Below, piece by piece: positions 6,685 to 9,599 of a stretch of 9,599 bases of DNA (position 1 is the stretch's first letter; each line of letters begins with the position of its first letter). Origin of the DNA: Microcaldota archaeon (GTDB taxonomy: Archaea > Micrarchaeota > Micrarchaeia > Micrarchaeales > CABMGC01); NCBI GenBank assembly GCA_028867095.1, contig JAGWHA010000029.1:1-9599 (forward strand), read 5' to 3'. A model generated the notes under the pieces. The model searched no databases. It saw only the letters and a list, made by a program, of their open reading frames with translations, and was not told where the DNA came from. A program made the translations under genes and the position numbers.

Positions 6685-6978
6685 CTACTTTCTTGGCTTT
6701 TCAAGGTGTCTTTGAGGGACTATTATCTTCCTAACGGTCGACTTTGAGACCGGAATCCTGACGATATAGGCTGTTCCCCTCTTCTCGATGATCTTCCCGA
6801 TCTTTCCCCTGTACCTTGGGTGCGGGATGTCCGGGAAGCTTCCCTTAGGGACAATCGCAACCATGTCCCCTACCTTGAAGTTCTTGATCAGCGTGGTGAG
6901 TCCAAGCTTGCCCGGCTGGTGGTGCCTTGCCAGGTGCCTTGTCCTTCCCATGAATAATCCGTGCGATCTTGGTGCCAT
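6685..6978 (-). CDS. rpl21e: Large-subunit ribosomal protein eL21
   Basis: A 97-residue basic protein of the eL21 (L21e) family, a large-subunit component shared by archaea and eukaryotes. The N-terminus is the usual Arg/His/Gly-rich tail (about 1-30). The SH3-like barrel follows: FKVGDMVAIV (34-43), the hallmark HPRYRGKIG (53-61) and KRGTAYIVRI (66-75). The length is typical. The ATG at 6978 has GTGAG a few bases upstream. In many archaea eL21 immediately precedes rpo4; here it lies about 1.4 kb away on the opposite strand and shares a divergent promoter region with the TBP gene, so the ancestral cluster has been rearranged. Confidence 0.93.
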   Translation of the reverse strand: MAPRSHGLFMGRTRHLARHHQPGKLGLTTLIKNFKVGDMVAIVPKGSFPDIPHPRYRGKIGKIIEKRGTAYIVRIPVSKSTVRKIIVPQRHLEKPRK

Positions 6979-7003
6979 ATGCTCACGTTGTGTAATTACA
7001 ATA

Positions 7004-7012
7004 CTTTATAAA
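7004..7012 (-). promoter_or_regulatory. TATA box of eL21
   Basis: CTTTATAAA contains the self-complementary TTTATAAA, centred about 30 bases before the eL21 ATG (6978). It predicts a very short leader. It is one of three TATA-like boxes in the 81-base eL21/TBP divergent region. Confidence 0.5.
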
Positions 7013-7018
7013 CCTCAA

Positions 7019-7030
7019 ATATATATAAAT
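7019..7030 (+). promoter_or_regulatory. TATA box of the TBP gene
   Basis: A run of ATATATATAAAT is centred about 34 bases before the TBP ATG (7060), giving a leader of roughly 5-9 bases that includes GTGAT, a weak ribosome binding site (7052-7056). Confidence 0.5.
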
Positions 7031-7042
7031 AGCTATCCTGAG

Positions 7043-7050
7043 TATATAAA
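7043..7050 (+). promoter_or_regulatory. Extra TATA-like box just before the TBP start
   Basis: A perfect-looking TATATAAA is only about 14 bases before the ATG. Transcription from it would start inside the gene, where there is no later in-frame ATG, so it cannot drive full-length TBP. It would overlap the start site of the upstream box, so it could be a site where TBP represses its own gene. That role is inferred. Confidence 0.35.
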
Positions 7051-7059
7051 CGTGATTAA

Positions 7060-7389
7060 ATGGCAAAAAGTGGCAAGCAGATCCCTCGTCCAGTCTTCAG
7101 GGTTGAGAACATAGTCGCAAGCTCTGATCTGGGCATAGACCTCGACCTCTACGGGATAGCAAGGGCCTCTTCCGACATCGACTACGAGCCGGAGCAGTTC
7201 CCTGGCGCAATCTGCAAGATAAAGGAGCCAAAGACCGCGCTTCTTCTATTCAAGAACGGGAAGATCATCTGCACCGGCGCAAAGACCGAGGGCGACATAA
7301 GGAAGGCTATCGACCAGATAATCAAGATCGTGAAGGGCCACACGATAACCTACAAGGAGGAGAAGGCCCCAAAGCTGCCAAAGAAGTAA
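7060..7389 (+). CDS. tbp: Single-repeat TATA-binding protein (half-length TBP)
   Basis: TBP binds the TATA box and recruits TFB and RNA polymerase. Ordinary archaeal TBP is about 180 residues with two homologous repeats forming a saddle. This protein has 109 residues and one repeat. The repeat is well conserved: VENIVAS (15-21, with the groove-contacting Asn N17), YEPEQFPG (42-49), LLLFKNGK (61-68) and CTGAK (71-75). The two Phe positions that kink DNA in normal TBP repeats are both present (F47, F64). After the helix RKAIDQIIKIVKG the protein ends in a Lys/Pro-rich tail (KEEKAPKLPKK). The stop codon directly abuts the stop of the DedA gene on the other strand, so no second repeat was lost to a simple frameshift. 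It could act as a homodimer or with a second TBP gene elsewhere. Confidence 0.88.
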   Translation: MAKSGKQIPRPVFRVENIVASSDLGIDLDLYGIARASSDIDYEPEQFPGAICKIKEPKTALLLFKNGKIICTGAKTEGDIRKAIDQIIKIVKGHTITYKEEKAPKLPKK

Positions 7390-8037
7390 TCACCTTTTCT
7401 TAAGTTTGGCTGTGCTGATCTTGTAAATGACGTATATGGCAACCGCAAACACTGCGACTGCGCTTATCACGACGCTAACGCTGTTTGAGGCAAGGCCATA
7501 GTACCCAAAAAGCATCAGGACAACGTCCCATATCAGCGCGCCGGCGGTCGAGTACAAAAAGAAGGTGGTCTTCCTCATCTTTGCAAATCCTGCGGGCAGG
7601 CTTATCAGCCCACGTGCGACTGGTATTAGCCTTGCGATGAAGACGGCAAAGGCGCCGTTTCTATTGAACCATTCGTCGAACTCCTCGATTCTCTTCCTGC
7701 TTATGTGGAACCTCTCCGCATGCCTGTATATGATATCCTTGCCTACAAAGTAAGCGATGTAGTAGTCGATTGCCATCCCAAGTATTCCTGCAGCCACCAC
7801 TGTCGCAAGCGCATTGAGGAAGCTGAAGTCCCCCTTTGCGGCAAAGAATCCTATGAGCGGCAAGACCACCTCGCTCGGAACCGGAAGCGATGCATACTCC
7901 ATTGTCATGAGCGCGAATATGGCGAAGTAGCCGTACTGCACAAGGAGCGCATTGACTACCGAGTACGCGTTTGTGACAAGGCTGATGAGCGTCGAGATTA
8001 TGGTGAGTGATACGATGAACATGATACTTTCTTGCAT
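7390..8037 (-). CDS. DedA-family (VTT domain) integral membrane protein
   Basis: A 215-residue membrane protein of the DedA/VTT family, linked in bacteria to lipid (undecaprenyl-phosphate or phospholipid) flipping and envelope homeostasis; the archaeal substrate is unknown. Family motifs are present: the acidic/proline segment MEYASLPVPSEVVLP (46-60), and FIARLIPVARGLISLPAG (133-150) with R136, P139, R142 and G150 in a re-entrant helix region. Hydrophobic helices lie near 5-25, 33-48, 72-97, 160-180 and 186-205, and the C-terminus is basic (KLKKR). The ATG at 8037 is the longest start. The ATG at 8022 (residue 6) may be the real one, because a TTAAAAG element lies about 25 bases before it. 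The gene abuts the TBP stop codon with no gap. Confidence 0.88.
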   Translation of the reverse strand: MQESIMFIVSLTIISTLISLVTNAYSVVNALLVQYGYFAIFALMTMEYASLPVPSEVVLPLIGFFAAKGDFSFLNALATVVAAGILGMAIDYYIAYFVGKDIIYRHAERFHISRKRIEEFDEWFNRNGAFAVFIARLIPVARGLISLPAGFAKMRKTTFFLYSTAGALIWDVVLMLFGYYGLASNSVSVVISAVAVFAVAIYVIYKISTAKLKKR

Positions 8038-8090
8038 CTAAAGCTTTTAACTCGTTTCGCATTTTCCAATCTCCAAAAGAAGAGATAAGC

Positions 8091-8127
8091 TTATATATCA
8101 AAAAGATACCAATTTGATATTGATATA
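8091..8127 (+). promoter_or_regulatory. Promoter and candidate operator of the RHH-RelE-pelA unit
   Basis: CTTATATAT (8090-8098) is a TATA box about 33 bases before the ATG at 8128. The same stretch holds an inverted repeat, TATATCA (8094-8100) and TGATATA (8121-8127), and a tandem TTGATATTGATA (8114-8125). One arm overlaps the TATA box and the other touches the start codon, so a bound ribbon-helix-helix dimer would block transcription. Autoregulation is inferred from the family. Confidence 0.5.
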
Positions 8128-8385
8128 ATGGAGACTTTAGTGAGGCTGGAGGGGGCCGTTGCGGTAATACTCGAGGAACTGGTAAAGAGGGGATTTTACA
8201 AAACAAAATCCGATGCGATACGCGCTGGCATACTGGAGCTGGGCAAGGAGTACATTCCCAAGAGCGAATTGGAAAGGAAGCTCGTCGCCGCAAAAATAAG
8301 GCAGATAGAGAAAGAGATCAAATCTGGTAAAAGAAGGCTAGTGCCTCTTAGTGAGGTTGCAAAGAAAGCCGGAGTCAAGCTATGA
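8128..8385 (+). CDS. Ribbon-helix-helix antitoxin
   Basis: An 85-residue protein. Residues 2-7 (ETLVRL) look like the DNA-reading strand of a ribbon-helix-helix (CopG-type) domain. Two helices follow (VILEELVKRG, then TKSDAIRAGILELGKEY, 26-42) with the conserved SDAIR turn. The C-terminal part (about 45-85) is a charged helix ending in LVPLSEVAKKAGVKL, which would cover the toxin. It overlaps the RelE-like gene by four bases (ATGA at 8382-8385), typical of translational coupling in toxin-antitoxin pairs. Repeats upstream suggest that it represses its own promoter. Confidence 0.85.
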   Translation: METLVRLEGAVAVILEELVKRGFYKTKSDAIRAGILELGKEYIPKSELERKLVAAKIRQIEKEIKSGKRRLVPLSEVAKKAGVKL

Positions 8386-8642
8386 ACTTCAACATATCTT
8401 TTGAAGGTGAGGCGGAAGACCAGCTTCTAGCTCTTGATAAGTCCATAAGGTATAGGATGTTAAAGCGGATAAAGAAGATGGAGAACGAACTGCCAGGTAG
8501 GCACCTAAAGCACGGGCTGCAATTTTTTGTTGAGGATGTAGGACAATACAGGCTTGTTTACAAATGCCTTAAGAATAACAAGATTATTTATTTCATAGGC
8601 CTCCACAAAGAGTATGAGAAATGGTTTAGGCCTGCAAAATGA
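8382..8642 (+). CDS. RelE/ParE-family toxin
   Basis: An 86-residue RelE/ParE-superfamily toxin. It starts with a beta strand (MNFNISF), then two helices (EDQLLALDKSIRYRMLKRIK), then the core strands LQFFVEDVGQYRLVYKC (46-62) and IIYFIGLHKEYEKWF (68-82). R57, Y60, H75, K76 and Y78 sit where RelE-type toxins carry catalytic or substrate-contacting residues. Targets in the family are ribosome-bound mRNA (RelE) or gyrase (ParE); the motifs cannot separate these with certainty, though the H-K-E-Y end looks RelE-like. It is coupled to the antitoxin by an ATGA overlap, and pelA begins 12 bases after its stop. It shares fold and length with the toxin at 5983-6243 but is clearly different in sequence. 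Confidence 0.85.
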   Translation: MNFNISFEGEAEDQLLALDKSIRYRMLKRIKKMENELPGRHLKHGLQFFVEDVGQYRLVYKCLKNNKIIYFIGLHKEYEKWFRPAK

Positions 8643-8645
8643 TCT

Positions 8646-8650
8646 GGTGA
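8646..8650 (+). promoter_or_regulatory. Ribosome binding site of pelA
   Basis: GGTGA, a strong match to the archaeal Shine-Dalgarno sequence, ends four bases before the pelA ATG and starts only three bases after the toxin stop codon. No strong TATA box is seen nearby; a GTTTAGG about 28 bases upstream is a poor match. Pelota is therefore probably read from a shared mRNA. Confidence 0.55.
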
Positions 8651-8654
8651 AGGT

Positions 8655-9599
8655 ATGCACTTACTCAAGCTATTCGAGTCGACAAGCACGATGAGGCTTC
8701 GCCCCGATTCATTCGACGACCTCTACCTTATCGAGAGGATCGTCGCTGCAGGCGACAACATCGAGTCAAAGAGCTACAGAAGGTTCAAGCCCAGCGAGGG
8801 GGACGTCGGGGAGCAAAAAGAGGTCATCGTCAAGATCAGCGTCGAGAAGGTGGAGCTCGACAAGGGGGCAAGCAAGCTGCGGTTCACCGGAAAGATACTG
8901 TGGGGAAGGCCGGAGGAGTTCATAAAGCTGCAGAGCTACCACACGATAAATGTGGGCATCGGGGACACACTAGACATTCAAAAGCAGGAGTGGAAGGATT
9001 ACATTCTAAAGCGCATAAAGCAGTCCGTGCAGGACTCCAAGAAGCCGAGGATCGGTGTGGTCGCCCTTGACGATGAAAAGGCGACGCCGGCGTACATCCG
9101 CGGGTACGGGATTGAGATAATAACCGAGCTATACAGCAAGCTGAGCAAGAGGATGAAGGAGAAGGATTACGGGATCCAGAGGGAGAAATACTTCCTGGAG
9201 GTTATCGATGCGATAAGGAACATGAAGGTCGACATAGTTGCAGTCGCAGGGCCGGGATTCACCAAGGACGATCTCAAGAAATACATAAGCGACAAGGGCG
9301 TCAAGATAGAGAAGAGGCTCGTCTACATCCAGGCAAGCGACGCCGAGCGCGGCGGAATAAGGGAGGCGATGCAGAGCGACGCGATAACCCAGCTGCTCGC
9401 GCAGGAGCAGATAAAGAGGGAGTTCGAGCTGCTAAACAAGTTTTTGAGCGGCCTGAATTTCAACTCCTCATTCTATGGAATCGATCAGGTTATGGGAGCG
9501 CTAGAGAAGTATGATGCCGCTGTCGTGATGGTAAACGACAGCGTGCTGAATGACAAACAGATTCAGGCGGTTCTCGATTTAGCAGATCTGCAAAAAGTG
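8655..9599 (+). CDS. pelA: Pelota (Dom34) ribosome rescue factor, 3' end outside window
   Basis: The frame is open for 315 codons to the window end; the family is usually about 340-360 residues, so only the C-terminus is missing. Pelota (aPelota, Dom34) is an eRF1 paralogue that enters the A site of stalled archaeal ribosomes with a GTPase partner and helps ABCE1 split the subunits. Domain 1 (1 to about 128) is Sm-like, with SFDDLYLIERIVAAGD and the hallmark YHTINVGIGD (95-104). Domain 2 (about 130-235) contains RIGVVALDDEKAT and VAVAGPGFTKDDLKKYI; it lacks the GGQ motif of release factors, as expected. Domain 3 (about 243 onward) has the QLLAQEQIKREFELLNKFL helix and YGIDQVMGALEKYDAA. The ATG at 8655 has GGTGA four bases upstream and lies 12 bases after the toxin gene. 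Confidence 0.93.
   Translation, partial: MHLLKLFESTSTMRLRPDSFDDLYLIERIVAAGDNIESKSYRRFKPSEGDVGEQKEVIVKISVEKVELDKGASKLRFTGKILWGRPEEFIKLQSYHTINVGIGDTLDIQKQEWKDYILKRIKQSVQDSKKPRIGVVALDDEKATPAYIRGYGIEIITELYSKLSKRMKEKDYGIQREKYFLEVIDAIRNMKVDIVAVAGPGFTKDDLKKYISDKGVKIEKRLVYIQASDAERGGIREAMQSDAITQLLAQEQIKREFELLNKFLSGLNFNSSFYGIDQVMGALEKYDAAVVMVNDSVLNDKQIQAVLDLADLQKV

Noticed and set aside
7390..7700. Second TBP repeat lost to a frameshift downstream of the TBP gene
   Set aside because: The DNA after the TBP stop codes for the C-terminus of DedA on the other strand with intact motifs, and no TBP-like segment (EPEQFPG, TGAK) is seen there.
7661..8293. Open frame (210 codons) on the minus strand across the DedA start and the antitoxin gene
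   Set aside because: It overlaps two well-supported genes in another frame and encodes a Cys/His/Pro-rich sequence with no domain.

Overview
The window is archaeal. It carries the RNA polymerase subunit Rpo4/F, ribosomal protein eL21, a TATA-binding protein (TBP), Pelota and a DUF655 protein, and several genes have archaeal TATA boxes about 25-30 bases before a start codon (leaderless or near-leaderless transcripts). Short genes, tight packing, PKD-rich surface proteins and a one-repeat TBP suggest a small-genome DPANN-type archaeon, perhaps Micrarchaeota-like. That placement is an inference; no rRNA is present to test it.

Layout. (1) Positions 1-3968 hold two co-directional genes for secreted proteins built from PKD (immunoglobulin-like) domains, four in the first and eight in the second. 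The second has a clean signal peptide and ends in three in-frame 291-base tandem repeats. (2) Positions 3999-4907 (minus) encode a MoxR-type AAA+ ATPase, divergent from rpo4/rpoF (4980-5315) and a DUF655 helix-hairpin-helix protein (5343-5918). (3) Positions 5983-6485 are an AT-rich island with a RelE-like toxin and an AbrB-type protein facing each other, their stop codons overlapping. (4) eL21 (minus, 6685-6978) and a 109-residue TBP (plus, 7060-7389) diverge from an 81-base region with three TATA-like boxes. (5) A DedA-family membrane protein (minus, 7390-8037) abuts the TBP stop codon. (6) A ribbon-helix-helix antitoxin, a RelE/ParE-like toxin and pelA (Pelota, cut by the window end) follow on the plus strand with an ATGA overlap and a 12-base gap.

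How the genes relate. eL21, Rpo4 and DUF655 are neighbours in many archaea. Here they are split by the toxin/AbrB island and eL21 is inverted, which suggests rearrangement or insertion. The most unusual points are the TBP with a single repeat, which would have to dimerise to resemble a normal TBP, and an apparent operon joining a RelE-type toxin to the ribosome-rescue factor Pelota. Both toxin loci have short inverted or direct repeats at their promoters that look like autoregulatory operators.
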